Shown: positions 1 through 9,291, counted from the stretch's first letter. The stretch is DNA of 64,000 bases from Pseudomonadota bacterium (GCA_018241665.1 JAFEDK010000004.1:62001-126000), one strand, 5' to 3'. A program made the numbers and translations. The notes: generated by a model from the sequence alone, not told the origin.

Positions 1-1
1 G

Positions 2-1888
2 CTCGGCTACCTGATGGTCGGGGCGGCCGTCGGCCCGCACGCCATGAGCCTGATGCAGGATTCCGATGGCGCCCGCTACCTGGCCGAGTTCGGCGTGGTG
101 TTTCTGATGTTCACCATCGGACTCGAGTTTTCGCTGCCGCGCCTTTACAGCATGAAGCGCACGGTGTTCGGGTTGGGGGCCGTGCAGGTCCTCGGTACGA
201 CCCTGCTGACCATGCTGATAGGCACCATCGGCGGGCTCAACTGGGGGGCGAGCTTTGCGCTGGGCGGCACCCTTGCCATGTCGTCCACCGCCATCCTGTC
301 CAAGTTGCTGTCGGACAGACTGGAGCTGGATTCCAAGCACGGGCGGGAGACGATCGGCGTGCTGCTGTTCCAGGATCTGGCGGTGGTGCCGCTGCTGATC
401 CTGATCCCCGCGCTGTCGCGCCCCGCGGACGAACTGTTCGGCACTCTGGCGCTGGCGGCCGGCAAGGCGGTGCTGGTGCTCGGTCTGGTCTTGTTCATCG
501 GCCAGAAGCTGATGCGCCGCTGGTTCTTCTTGGTGGCGCGACAGCGTTCCGCCGAGTTGTTCATGCTCAACGTGCTGCTGATCACCCTCGGTTTGGCCTG
601 GCTGACCGAGGTCGCAGGTTTGTCGATGGCGCTGGGGGCCTTCCTGGCCGGGATGCTGATCTCCGAGACCGAATACCGCTATCACGTGGAAGAAGACATC
701 AAGCCCTTTCGCGATGTGTTGCTCGGCCTGTTCTTCGTGACAGTGGGGATGTTCCTCGACGTCGGCCAGATCATCCTCAGCCTGCCGATGGTGCTGGCCA
801 TGCTGGCGGCGCTGCTGGTCGGCAAATTCCTCATCGTCGGTGCTGCGTCGCGGTTGCTGGGGGCCAGCCAGGGAACCGCGGCACGGACCGGCCTGTGGCT
901 GTGTGCGGGAGGTGAATTCGGTTTCGTGCTGTTGTCGCAGATCGACGAGGCGCACCTGTTGCCGCCGTCCCTTTCGCAAGTGGTGGTGGCGGCGATGGTG
1001 CTGTCCATGCTGCTTGCCCCGCTGATCGTGCAGTACAGCGAAAAGATCGTGCTGAGGCTGGTGCCGTCGGAATGGATGACCCGTTCCCTGCAACTCACCA
1101 ACATCGCAACCCAGTCGATGTTCGTCGACAAACACGCGATCCTCTGCGGCTTCGGGCGCAACGGGCAGTACCTGGGCCGCCTGCTCGAGCAGGAAGGCAT
1201 CACCTACATCGCCCTCGACCTCGACCCCGAGCGGGTGCGCGAGGCTGCGGCGGCCGGTGAAACCGTGGTGTTCGGCGATGCGGCGAAGCGTGAGACGCTG
1301 ATGGCGGCCGGTATTTCCAGGGCGTCCGTGGTGGTGATCACCTATGCGGACACCGATGCGGCGCTGCGGGCCATGAGCCAGGTGCGCTCCTGCCGGCCCG
1401 ATGTACCGGTGGTGGTCCGCACGGCTGACGAGATGGACCTCGAGAAGCTCCAGCAGGCGGGCGCGGCGGAAGTGGTGCCGGAGGCGGTCGAATCCTCGCT
1501 GATGCTGGCGTCCCACGCGCTGGCCCTGCTGGGCGTGCCCTTGCCGCGGATCCTGAAGCGGATCCGCGAGATCCGTGCCGAGCGTTATCACCTGCTGCGC
1601 GGCATCTACCGGGGGGGCGAGCATCTGCATGAGGAGGCGCTGGAGGAGCGCCAGCAGACCCGGCTGCACTCTGTGGTGCTGGATGCAGGCACACATGCCA
1701 TCGGCCGCAGTCTGGCCGAGCTGCGCCTGAACGAGCTGGGTGTCGAGGTCAGCGCGCTGCGGCGGCAGCGGGTCCGGGTGGACGAACCGACACCGGAGAC
1801 CACTCTGGAACTCGATGACGTGCTGGTGTTGCTTGGCACGCCATCGCAGCTGGCCAACGCGGAGACGCGCATCTTCAAGGGCTTGTAA
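2..1888 (+). CDS. CPA2-family K+/H+ antiporter, KefB/KefC-like (5' end outside window)
   Basis: Inner-membrane monovalent cation:proton antiporter of the CPA2 family. The reading frame is open to the left edge (first complete codons read LGYLMVG), so the true start lies upstream of the window. About 350 residues form a hydrophobic multi-pass exchanger domain, followed near residue 375 by a cytosolic RCK/TrkA_N domain with the nucleotide-binding glycine motif GFGRNG, and a TrkA_C-like segment in the last 80 residues. This layout matches KefB/KefC-type glutathione- or nucleotide-gated potassium efflux systems. The gene converges on the pilin operon with only 27 bp between. The family call is firm; the transported ion and its gating are inferred. 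Confidence 0.93.
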   Translation, partial: LGYLMVGAAVGPHAMSLMQDSDGARYLAEFGVVFLMFTIGLEFSLPRLYSMKRTVFGLGAVQVLGTTLLTMLIGTIGGLNWGASFALGGTLAMSSTAILSKLLSDRLELDSKHGRETIGVLLFQDLAVVPLLILIPALSRPADELFGTLALAAGKAVLVLGLVLFIGQKLMRRWFFLVARQRSAELFMLNVLLITLGLAWLTEVAGLSMALGAFLAGMLISETEYRYHVEEDIKPFRDVLLGLFFVTVGMFLDVGQIILSLPMVLAMLAALLVGKFLIVGAASRLLGASQGTAARTGLWLCAGGEFGFVLLSQIDEAHLLPPSLSQVVVAAMVLSMLLAPLIVQYSEKIVLRLVPSEWMTRSLQLTNIATQSMFVDKHAILCGFGRNGQYLGRLLEQEGITYIALDLDPERVREAAAAGETVVFGDAAKRETLMAAGISRASVVVITYADTDAALRAMSQVRSCRPDVPVVVRTADEMDLEKLQQAGAAEVVPEAVESSLMLASHALALLGVPLPRILKRIREIRAERYHLLRGIYRGGEHLHEEALEERQQTRLHSVVLDAGTHAIGRSLAELRLNELGVEVSALRRQRVRVDEPTPETTLELDDVLVLLGTPSQLANAETRIFKGL

Positions 1889-1915
1889 GGGGCGTCCCCG
1901 TCCTGTTTCCCGGCC

Positions 1916-2572
1916 TCAGTAGCTCGCGCAGACGGTGTACAGCTCGCTGTCCGTGAGCTTGGCCGCCTCGATGGCCGCGCCATTGGCGGCTCCGTCGGCC
2001 AGCAGGCGGACCGAGCCGCTGTCGGATTGGCCGTCATCCAGCGCAATGTCGATCTGGCGTGCGAAGCCGCCGGGGAGTTTGTCCTGGCAGACGAACAGGC
2101 TTCCTCCCCAGCCGGTGATCGGGCTGCTGCCGGTGACACCGAGCCGCCCCCCGACGGCGTTGCGGGGCAGCCAGTCCTGGAGGGTAATGCCCTCGCCACC
2201 CGGATTGCGGCCGTCACCCCCCGCAAAATTGGCCAGTCGAACGTGCTGCCAGAACAGCACGCTTTCGTCGGTGGCCGTGCTGGAGTTCCAGTTTCCTTCA
2301 AGGCGGCCGTTGCCGACCGTGCCACCCGTGCTGGCCTTGACGGCGCCGGTGAGGCGACTCGCGACGCTCGCGTCATCGCCGGGCATGGCACGGAAACGGT
2401 CCTGATAGCCGAAGACGTAGGTCGAGGTGTTGCGGAAGTCGTTCATCACGTTCTTCACCTTCGCCCCGTTGATGAGTTCCTGCCCTTTCAGAACCCCGCC
2501 CAGCAATAGTCCGATGATGACCAGGACGACCGCAATTTCAACCAGGGTGAAGCCGCACTGCCTTTTTTCCAT
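1916..2572 (-). CDS. Type IV pilin / pseudopilin-like protein
   Basis: A 218-residue prepilin. After a six-residue basic leader it carries the class III cleavage motif G/FTLVE at residues 8-12, then a hydrophobic helix (AVVLVIIGLLLGGV) and a large glycine- and serine-rich C-terminal domain with a few cysteines that could form disulfides. Cleavage and N-methylation would need a PilD/GspO peptidase, which is not in this window. It is the last gene of a leftward pilin-like group and is separated from the preceding gene by 109 AT-rich bases, so it may have its own promoter and higher expression, as expected of a major subunit. Whether it builds a pilus or a secretion pseudopilus cannot be told from sequence. 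Confidence 0.88.
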   Translation of the reverse strand: MEKRQCGFTLVEIAVVLVIIGLLLGGVLKGQELINGAKVKNVMNDFRNTSTYVFGYQDRFRAMPGDDASVASRLTGAVKASTGGTVGNGRLEGNWNSSTATDESVLFWQHVRLANFAGGDGRNPGGEGITLQDWLPRNAVGGRLGVTGSSPITGWGGSLFVCQDKLPGGFARQIDIALDDGQSDSGSVRLLADGAANGAAIEAAKLTDSELYTVCASY

Positions 2573-2681
2573 GAACGTGCTCCTGATGTGCCGGCCGCCG
2601 CGAATTGGCTTCCGGGCAGAGTGAATGTGGAGTGCTCATGATAATGCAATTGTCATAATTCTGGTGCATCCCCCGGTCTTT

Positions 2682-3395
2682 TCAGGGAAAGCGGGCAGCG
2701 CTGATGAGGCGGTTGGCGATGAGGTTGGGGGATAGCCAGACGAGCCGGTCGTCGAAGGCTCCGCCGGCCGCGCTACCGTTTTCGGAGAGCACGCGGCTGT
2801 AGAACTGGCGTCCGCTGGCATTGGCGTTGATGGCTTCGTCGGATGCGACGGCGGGGGGCGGATAGGCCTGTCCGTCCGGCGTCGTGGCGCCGAGGCCATT
2901 GACCCCGTGCGACAGGACCACGGCCGGTGTCCTGCCGCCCTCCGTGGTCAGCTTGAGTACATCGCCGTTGCCGTTGCGCGTAAAGATGTCGATGTCGCCG
3001 TCGTCCAGTGCCACGATCTTGCGCGTGTAGGCTGGCGTCACCGCGTAGCGCAGGCGGCGTCCCCAGCCGTCGGTGCCGGCGATGCCGAGGCTCGCCCACG
3101 GCAACAGGCCGGTGTGGGTCTGGCAGGTGCCGGCTTCCCGGCCTTCGCTGCCGTCCGTCGCGCTCCTGGCAGGGCAGGGGAACATGCCTTTGCGGACGAC
3201 GTAGCCGAGGAGGGCATCCCGGGCCTCGGCCAGGGCCTCGTCCGTACTGGCCTCGGCGCGGCGGGCCAGTTGGGCGCCCAGTCCGGCGCTGAGCCCGCCG
3301 GCGAGCAAGCTGAGGATCAGCATGACTACTGCCATCTCGACGAGGGTGAAGCCGGCTGAACGGCCATCGGCGAAATGACGTGGCGGGACTTTCAT
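2682..3395 (-). CDS. Prepilin-like protein (pseudopilin)
   Basis: A 237-residue protein with a 15-residue basic leader, the cleavage motif G/FTLVE and a hydrophobic helix (MAVVMLILSLLAGGL), followed by a soluble domain containing a CPAR segment and several DG turns. The ATG at 3395 is chosen because it overlaps the stop codon of the upstream gene in an ATGA junction, implying translational coupling; the frame stays open further upstream, but that part reads as proline- and arginine-rich shadow sequence. Its position between a long bitopic protein and a second pilin suggests a minor pilin in one assembly. Its specific role is unknown. Confidence 0.85.
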   Translation of the reverse strand: MKVPPRHFADGRSAGFTLVEMAVVMLILSLLAGGLSAGLGAQLARRAEASTDEALAEARDALLGYVVRKGMFPCPARSATDGSEGREAGTCQTHTGLLPWASLGIAGTDGWGRRLRYAVTPAYTRKIVALDDGDIDIFTRNGNGDVLKLTTEGGRTPAVVLSHGVNGLGATTPDGQAYPPPAVASDEAINANASGRQFYSRVLSENGSAAGGAFDDRLVWLSPNLIANRLISAARFP

Positions 3396-4588
3396 GGCAG
3401 GCACAGGGCCACGTCCTCCGAAGCGGCTGCAGTAGGGGCCAGGAGCGGCAGTGAGATCTGTCGGGAGAGCGCGTGGAGCTGGCCTGCTGCCAGGGCGGTC
3501 AGGGTCGGCGCTTCCAGGTACTCGGTCGTTGTCTGCTTGTCCTGCGGGTTGATCCGGTGCTGTACAGGAGCCAGGCTGCGTCGCTCGCCGCCGAACAGCA
3601 GGACGCCTCGGCAAGGCCCTTGGGCCGAGGCCAGGCAGGGGCTTCCGTCGGTGCAGCGCCCGTAACGCATCATCTCGCTCCAGTTGCCGGACGCGTCGCG
3701 CCGTTCAATGTCGGTGCACGGGCCGTTCAGCTTGTTGAGGGCGGGCACGCCGCCGAACTGGAGGGGGCCGTGGGGCTGGGCCAGGGCCGGACTGGGCAGG
3801 CCGCCTTTTTCCAGACAGTCGGCGATGGCTTGCAGGCTGGCCTGGAGGTGCTGGGCGTAGTCGGTCCGGCGCTTCAGCTGCGCGAAGATCTCGCCGCCGC
3901 TCAGGCTGAGCAGCCGGTCATTGCCGGCGGCTGCGTCGATGCGTATTTCGGTGATTCCGTCTTGGGTGGGGCCGAAGGCCTCCACGTAATCCTCGAGCCG
4001 GGCGGCCTGGCCATCGCCGCAACGCCCCTGGCCGGGGCCACGTTGCTGATGGCCGAGGGGCGGACCGGGGGCGAAGACGATGGCCGCCGCAAGACCGAGC
4101 TGGTCGCCGGCGAGCACGACCGACTGGCCGTCCCGGTCAAGCAGGCGGAATTGGCCGACGCTGTCCCAGTTCAGGACGTCGGCCTTCGGGTTGTTCTTGA
4201 AACTGCCGGATACGGCGTACCACAGGCATTCGCCGGCGCCGTCGCGCAGGTCTGGCAGGTTGAGGGTCAGGTAGGGCAGGCGGCCGATGCTCGGCTGATC
4301 CTTGGTCCCGCAGGTTTCCGATGAGCCGTCGCCGTTCAGGTCGGGGCAGGGCAGGTAGCCGAAGTCGGCGTGGGGATGTTCGTGGTTGCGGTAATTGGCG
4401 GCGAAACCCAGCAGCGCATCCCGGGCGATTTCGAGGGCGCGGGTGGTCTGCGCATCCCGTCGCAGCTGGCGGGCCGCCCGATCGGCGCCGCTGTCGGTTC
4501 GTGCCAGCAGCCATCCGAGCCCGCCGAGCGACAGCAGAAGGATCAGGATGGGGAGCATCATGCCTCGCTGCCGGCGGGGGGCTGTCAT
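3392..4588 (-). CDS. Bitopic pilin-operon protein of unknown function
   Basis: A 398-residue protein with a basic N-terminus (MTAPRRQRG), one hydrophobic segment (MMLPILILLLSLGGLGWLLA, residues 10-29) and a large exported domain. There is no classical prepilin cleavage motif, although the arrangement resembles PilX- or GspK-like minor pilins. The exported part has a FGYLPCPDLNGDG segment with calcium-loop-like acidic residues, and six or more cysteines. It overlaps both neighbours by 4 bases (ATGA junctions at 4585-4588 and 3392-3395), so it is translationally coupled within the pilin operon. I do not recognise a named family; a tip or minor-pilin role is inferred from context only. Confidence 0.75.
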   Translation of the reverse strand: MTAPRRQRGMMLPILILLLSLGGLGWLLARTDSGADRAARQLRRDAQTTRALEIARDALLGFAANYRNHEHPHADFGYLPCPDLNGDGSSETCGTKDQPSIGRLPYLTLNLPDLRDGAGECLWYAVSGSFKNNPKADVLNWDSVGQFRLLDRDGQSVVLAGDQLGLAAAIVFAPGPPLGHQQRGPGQGRCGDGQAARLEDYVEAFGPTQDGITEIRIDAAAGNDRLLSLSGGEIFAQLKRRTDYAQHLQASLQAIADCLEKGGLPSPALAQPHGPLQFGGVPALNKLNGPCTDIERRDASGNWSEMMRYGRCTDGSPCLASAQGPCRGVLLFGGERRSLAPVQHRINPQDKQTTTEYLEAPTLTALAAGQLHALSRQISLPLLAPTAAASEDVALCLP

Positions 4589-4923
4589 GGCTGCGGGATG
4601 GGGGAAGGGTTCCCGACCTGCAGGCGATGGTGGCGTCCGTCAGAGCTGGTGAAGCTGACCGAGGCGTCCTGCGGGTGGATCTGCCGAGGAGAGGCGGGAA
4701 CGGCCTTCCCGTCGAGGAACAGGGTCGGAGCCCCTTCGCTGCGGATGATGAAGCCGTCGAGCCGGGGTGGTGGCGCCGTGCGCATCGGCGGAAGCCGTTC
4801 ACGGTCTATCCGCAGCCGCTCTGCCGGCGAGAAGAAAAGCCGTCCGAGTGTTTCCCCGCAGGCCGGTCCGGGCGTTGCGAGGCATACGGCAATCAGCAGG
4901 AAGCATGTCGAATGAATTTTCAT
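4585..4923 (-). CDS. Small secreted protein of the pilin operon (MshK/PilP-like?)
   Basis: A 112-residue protein with a signal peptide (MKIHSTCFLLIAVCLATPGPACG) and an exported domain whose second half (FLDGKAVPAS, then VSFTSSDGRHHRLQVG) resembles the small beta fold of MshK, PilP or GspC-type accessory proteins. It is the first gene of the leftward pilin operon and overlaps the next gene by 4 bases. Upstream, between it and the diguanylate cyclase gene, is a perfect GC-rich hairpin. The MshK/PilP comparison rests on general pattern only and is weak. The reading frame itself is supported by the signal peptide and the coupling. Confidence 0.7.
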   Translation of the reverse strand: MKIHSTCFLLIAVCLATPGPACGETLGRLFFSPAERLRIDRERLPPMRTAPPPRLDGFIIRSEGAPTLFLDGKAVPASPRQIHPQDASVSFTSSDGRHHRLQVGNPSPIPQP

Positions 4924-4947
4924 CGCGACATGAATTTAGCATAATCG

Positions 4948-4970
4948 TCGCGACGGCGGGGCCGTCGCGA
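4948..4970 (-). terminator. GC-rich hairpin after diguanylate cyclase gene
   Basis: A perfect 10-bp stem (TCGCGACGGC and its complement) with a GGG loop lies 19 bp past the stop of the leftward diguanylate cyclase gene and before the pilin operon start. There is no T-run after it on the minus strand, so it may be a weak terminator or an RNA-stabilising structure. Confidence 0.45.
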
Positions 4971-4988
4971 TCCGCTGTTTGCCGGGCT

Positions 4989-6755
4989 TCAGGTGCCGGC
5001 GGCGATGACCCGGTTCTTGCCCGAGCGCTTGGCGATGTACATGGCCTTGTCGGCGCGGTCGATGGCGTCCTCGGGGGCTTCGTGCTCACACAGTTCGGCA
5101 ACGCCGGCGCTGAAGGTGATCAGCAGCTTCTGCTGGCGGGCCAGGAAGAAGCGCTTGGTGAGGGCCCGCTGCAGGCGGGTCAGCGTGGCTACGGCGCTCT
5201 CCAGCTGGGTGTCCGGCAGCAGGATGACGAACTCCTCGCCGCCGTAACGGGCAACCGAATCCTGCGGACGCATGTTCTCGCGCACCACGTCCACCAGGTG
5301 CTGGAGGGCTTCGTCCCCGGTCTGGTGGCCGTGGACGTCGTTGATCTGCTTGAAGTTGTCCACGTCGAGCAGGCCGATGCAGAGCGCTGTGCCGCGGCGG
5401 CGGGCCAGGGCGGTCTCCCGGGCCAGGGCTTCGTCGAGCCCTTTCCGGTTGAGTACGCCGGTCAACGGGTCGTGGCGGATCAGTTCGCTGGTCTGCTCCA
5501 GCTCGAGTTGCAGGCGCGTGATCTCCGCGTTGGCATCATTTACCCGAGCATGCAGTTCCTCGATCTCGTTGCGCGAGCGCAGCGTAGACTCCTGAACCGT
5601 GCGGGTCTCGCGCATCACCTCGGCAATGACGTCGGTCAGTTCGCTGATGTCGGCTGCACCTTCGATGCGCTTCGCGCACAGCTCGATCTTGTCGTGATAT
5701 TCGCCGGTTGCGTCGGAGAAGTCGCCCAGCCGGTCGACGAAGCTGGCCAGCATTTGCTTGAGCCGGCTCTGGGCGTCGTTCAACTCAAGTTTGATCGCCC
5801 CCTGGCGGTGGATCACGTCGCGCAGACGGCTTTCCAGCTCGCCCAGCGTACGGACGTCCAGCGGGCGCTCGAACATTTCGCCCATCAGGACGATCTGGCC
5901 GCGCAGCCAACGGTCGTCCAGAACCAATTCGCTGATGTTCTCGAGAAGCAGTTGCAGCACCCGCTGCAGCGCATCACGCACCGCATGCTGATCTTCCGCA
6001 ACCCATTCGAGGCTGGTGCGCAGTTTGTCTACGCGTTCGAGCAGCGTGGCGAAGGGCGTTCCGTCGGAGGGCTGGCGCAGCAGGGAGGCCAGCTCGCGGG
6101 CTTCAGAGGCGACCGTTGTGTTGGCCAGTTGGGGCTGGCCGGCCAGGCTGTCGAGCAGCGTCGCCAGGAGGTCGGCGTAGGCCGGGGGCGGCGAGCCGGA
6201 AACGGGAGGCTGTTCGACGGCGACCGGCCCCTCTGTCTCGGCAGCCTGCCCGTCGCCGGTGATCGGGCTGCCTTCCTCATCGCTGTTACGGCCCCATGCG
6301 CGGAGCAGGCCTTGCAGCCGTTCGAACAGCTTGGCCGGATTGCCGGCGGAGCTGGTCAGGACGCGCTCCAGCATCTCCCGTTTGCGTGCCTGGGTCAGGC
6401 CGGTCTGACGACGATCCCATTCGGTGATCAGGTCGCGCAGCAGGGATGCCCAGTTGAGGTCGGGCTTGCTGGGAAGGGAGAACCGGTCGACCAGCAGCGT
6501 GCGCAGGGCAGACCATTCCCCCAGGTCGATGGCCGCCTCGAAGTCGAGCGCCAGGCGCAAGGCTTCCTGGTTGTTGCGCGGCAGGGCGGCGGCGATCTGC
6601 TTGAGCGTTCGCTCCGGAAAGGCATCTTCGGCGACCGAGCCGGCAATCTCATGGTAGAGCGCCCGGTAGTTGTCCGGGGTGGGCGCGATGCGTCGCATGG
6701 CCAACTGGCGCAGCGTCTCGCGGGCGACTTCTGAGGGTTGGCTGGTATCGGTCAT
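4989..6755 (-). CDS. GGDEF diguanylate cyclase
   Basis: A soluble 588-residue protein that should make cyclic di-GMP from two GTP. The last 165 residues form a GGDEF domain with the active-site variant GGEEF (about residues 504-508), which is catalytically competent in this family, preceded by five residues by RPQD, a match to the RxxD inhibitory I-site, so product feedback is expected. The first 400 residues are alpha-helical, partly coiled-coil, with no membrane segment; the opening (TPDNYRALYHEIAGS) is typical of a subgroup of proteobacterial cyclases. I place the start at the ATG at 6755; an in-frame ATG at 6791 would add a proline/arginine-rich dodecapeptide that looks non-native. The signal sensed is unknown. 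Confidence 0.92.
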   Translation of the reverse strand: MTDTSQPSEVARETLRQLAMRRIAPTPDNYRALYHEIAGSVAEDAFPERTLKQIAAALPRNNQEALRLALDFEAAIDLGEWSALRTLLVDRFSLPSKPDLNWASLLRDLITEWDRRQTGLTQARKREMLERVLTSSAGNPAKLFERLQGLLRAWGRNSDEEGSPITGDGQAAETEGPVAVEQPPVSGSPPPAYADLLATLLDSLAGQPQLANTTVASEARELASLLRQPSDGTPFATLLERVDKLRTSLEWVAEDQHAVRDALQRVLQLLLENISELVLDDRWLRGQIVLMGEMFERPLDVRTLGELESRLRDVIHRQGAIKLELNDAQSRLKQMLASFVDRLGDFSDATGEYHDKIELCAKRIEGAADISELTDVIAEVMRETRTVQESTLRSRNEIEELHARVNDANAEITRLQLELEQTSELIRHDPLTGVLNRKGLDEALARETALARRRGTALCIGLLDVDNFKQINDVHGHQTGDEALQHLVDVVRENMRPQDSVARYGGEEFVILLPDTQLESAVATLTRLQRALTKRFFLARQQKLLITFSAGVAELCEHEAPEDAIDRADKAMYIAKRSGKNRVIAAGT

Positions 6756-6945
6756 CGGCGGGCGGCGCAACGGGGGAGGGCGTTGGATCATCCGGCGTTC
6801 GGTTTCTCTACGTGATCGGACTTGTCCAAACTCGGGTCTGTGGAAACATCGGTTTCTCGACGATGCCGCCGATAACGGTCGTCAGCCCGGGGTCTTGAGC
6901 CGGATGTTATCCAAATATGCAAAAAATGGTGACGGCGGGCCATCC

Positions 6946-7587
6946 TCATTCGGCAAGACCGTGTTTGAGTCCGTAATGGGTCAGTTCTGCATTGTTGCGC
7001 AGGTTCATTTTTTCGAGCAGCCGGGCCCGGTAAACGCTGACCGTCTTGACGCTCAGGTTCAGTGCTTCGGCGATCTCGGCGGGGGTCTTGCCGGAGGCGA
7101 TCAGGCACAGGGTCTGATATTCCCGGTCGGACAGCTTTTCATGGGCGGGGCGCTCGCTGTCCTTGCCGATGGCGTTGACGAGCTCTTCGGCCACCGACGG
7201 GCTGACGTATTTCTTGCCGCTGGCCACCTGCCGGATGGCCGTCACCAGCAGGTCGGGGGCACTCTGCTTGGTGAGGTAGCCGGCCGCGCCGGCCTTCAGG
7301 GCGCGTATCGCGTATTGTTCTTCCGGATACATGCTGAGGATCAGCACCGGCAGGCGCGGACATTCCTTCTTGATCAGCTTGAGTGCATCGATGCCGTTGC
7401 GGTCGGGCATCGAGACGTCCATCAGCACCACGTCCCACTCGCCGCCGCGGACCATCTGCACGGCCTCGACGCCGTTGTCGGCCTCGCCGGCGACGGTCAG
7501 GTCGGGGGTGTCGGAAAGGATCTGGCGCAGGCCCTGACGGACGATCGCATGATCGTCGGCAATCAGGACACGGATCGGTTTGCTCAT
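6946..7587 (-). CDS. NarL/FixJ-family response regulator
   Basis: A 213-residue two-component regulator. The receiver domain spans residues 5-120 with the acidic pair DD near residues 11-12, the phosphoacceptor Asp57 (VVLMDVSMPD) and the conserved lysine in YLTKQS. A LuxR-type helix-turn-helix fills residues 145-210 (LSDREYQTLCLIASGKTPAEIAEAL). It overlaps the upstream sensor kinase gene by 4 bases (7584-7587), so the pair is co-expressed and almost certainly a cognate system. Target genes are not evident from the sequence. Confidence 0.95.
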   Translation of the reverse strand: MSKPIRVLIADDHAIVRQGLRQILSDTPDLTVAGEADNGVEAVQMVRGGEWDVVLMDVSMPDRNGIDALKLIKKECPRLPVLILSMYPEEQYAIRALKAGAAGYLTKQSAPDLLVTAIRQVASGKKYVSPSVAEELVNAIGKDSERPAHEKLSDREYQTLCLIASGKTPAEIAEALNLSVKTVSVYRARLLEKMNLRNNAELTHYGLKHGLAE

Positions 7588-9146
7588 GGACGGAATTTCC
7601 TGTTGCCCTTTGGCAGTTCTTCAGGCGTTGCGGGTTGTAGCGGTGCGCGCAGAACGATACGCGTCCCCTGCGGCTTGGCTGGGCCGATTTCGAGCAGCCC
7701 CCCCAAGCTGGCCAGCCGCTCGCGGATGCCACGCAGGCCAAAGGAGCGTGGCTTCAGGAGGTCGGCGGCGGAGATGCCACAACCGTCATCGGTGATCTCG
7801 AGCAGCGCGTCGTCCCCGTCCTGCAGCAGGCGCACGTTCACCTGGCGGGCCCGGGCATGCTTGCTGACGTTGGTCAGGGCTTCCTGGAAGATCCGGAAGA
7901 AGGCCAGCGCAGTATCGTAAGCCGGTGTGAGGTCGTGGTCGGTGCACAGGATGTTACAGGCGATGCCGGTGCGTTGGGCGAAGTCTTCGCCTTGCGACTC
8001 GATCGCCGCAGCCAAACCGAAGTCCTTGAGGATGCCTGGGCGCAGCTCGCGGGTCACCCGTCCGGCCGTCGCAATGGCGTCGTCTATCATGCGCATGACG
8101 TTGCTGGCCCCGGCGGCGGCCGGTGCAGGGCCGTCGCGCAGCCTGGCCTCCAGGCGCGCAATCTCGAACTTCATGGCGACCAGTGTTCCACCGAGAACGT
8201 CATGGACGTCCCGCGCGATGCGCTCCCGCTCTTCTTCCTTGATGCGCTGCAGGTGGTTCGACAGGGCCGCCAGCCGGCCGCGCGACTCGCGCAGGTCGGC
8301 TTCGACCCGCTTGCTGTGGGTGATGTTCCACATCACGCCTTCCCAAACCACGTTGCCGTTCTCGGACTGGCGCGGCGAGCTACGCAGGTTGATCCATTTC
8401 TGCTCCCCGGAAGGGAGCTGGATGCGGCCTTCCCAGTTGAGCGTGCACAACTGGTCGGCAGAACTGGCCGCGGCAGCCACGAACCCGGGCAGGTCCTCGT
8501 CGAGGAGCCAGGTCATCCAGCTTGCCGAACCGCCGACGAGTTCGTCGGCGCCGGTGCCGAAGAGCATGGTTGCTGCTTCGCTGAGGTACTGGAAGCCAAG
8601 CATGCCATCGGGCGTGTAGCCCATCTGGAAAACCACCCCGGGGATGTTGTCGGTGAGCGCCCGCAGGCGGGCCTCGCTGTGGCGCAAGGTCTGTTCGGCG
8701 CGGCGCTTTTCCCGCCGGTTGGCCGCCTCGCGCAGCTCACGCTCGACTGCGGGGATCAGCCGGTCGAGCTTGCGCTTGCTCAGGTAGTCGTGGGCACCGG
8801 CCCGCATGGCGGCAATCGCCTCGTCCTCTTGCATGACGTCGGAGACGATGATGAAGGGGAGGTCGAGGGCCAGCTCCCGCAGTACGCCTAGGGCTGCCTG
8901 CATGCTGCAGCCGGGCAGGTTGTGGTCGCAGAGGAGGACGTCCCAGGCCTCCTTCTGGAGGGTTTCGCGGAGTGCGGCTGCCGATGTGACGCGCCGATGC
9001 CGGGGGGAGAAGCCGGCAGCCCGGAAGCGCCGCAAAAGCAGGCGCACATCGTTGTCGCAGTCTTCGATGAAAAGCAGCCGGATGACGGGCTTGCCGGCAC
9101 TGCCTGCTGCGACGGAGGCCGCCGCCAGACGGGGGGCAATGGACAT
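7584..9146 (-). CDS. Sensor histidine kinase with N-terminal receiver and PAS domain
   Basis: A 520-residue soluble kinase of the NarX/DegS type. Domain order: receiver domain at residues 22-140 with Asp74 (LLCDHNLPG), PAS domain about 155-285, HisKA_3 dimerisation domain with phospho-acceptor His315 (ERERIARDVHDVLGG), and an HATPase domain about 405-510 with DDGCGIS and FGLRGIRERL. It has no transmembrane segment, so it senses a cytosolic cue, and the leading receiver means a second kinase may feed into it. It is translationally coupled to the downstream NarL-type regulator. The stimulus is unknown. Confidence 0.94.
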   Translation of the reverse strand: MSIAPRLAAASVAAGSAGKPVIRLLFIEDCDNDVRLLLRRFRAAGFSPRHRRVTSAAALRETLQKEAWDVLLCDHNLPGCSMQAALGVLRELALDLPFIIVSDVMQEDEAIAAMRAGAHDYLSKRKLDRLIPAVERELREAANRREKRRAEQTLRHSEARLRALTDNIPGVVFQMGYTPDGMLGFQYLSEAATMLFGTGADELVGGSASWMTWLLDEDLPGFVAAAASSADQLCTLNWEGRIQLPSGEQKWINLRSSPRQSENGNVVWEGVMWNITHSKRVEADLRESRGRLAALSNHLQRIKEEERERIARDVHDVLGGTLVAMKFEIARLEARLRDGPAPAAAGASNVMRMIDDAIATAGRVTRELRPGILKDFGLAAAIESQGEDFAQRTGIACNILCTDHDLTPAYDTALAFFRIFQEALTNVSKHARARQVNVRLLQDGDDALLEITDDGCGISAADLLKPRSFGLRGIRERLASLGGLLEIGPAKPQGTRIVLRAPLQPATPEELPKGNRKFRP

Positions 9147-9291
9147 GGGACGATCGGTGGGCTGCGCGAATGGGCCGGTTCTGTTTATAATCCGGCCCTC
9201 GTTCGGGGCCTGGCATCTTTCAAGGATAGTGCAGGCGTGCCATTCGCGTCCATGCCGGCAAGACGGGCTGGGACGTAAAGCACCCGACGCT

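Noticed and set aside
4767-6734. Long open frame on the plus strand opposite the diguanylate cyclase gene
   Set aside because: Antisense to a gene with clear GGEEF and I-site motifs; it has low-complexity composition and no recognisable domain, as expected of a shadow frame in GC-rich DNA.
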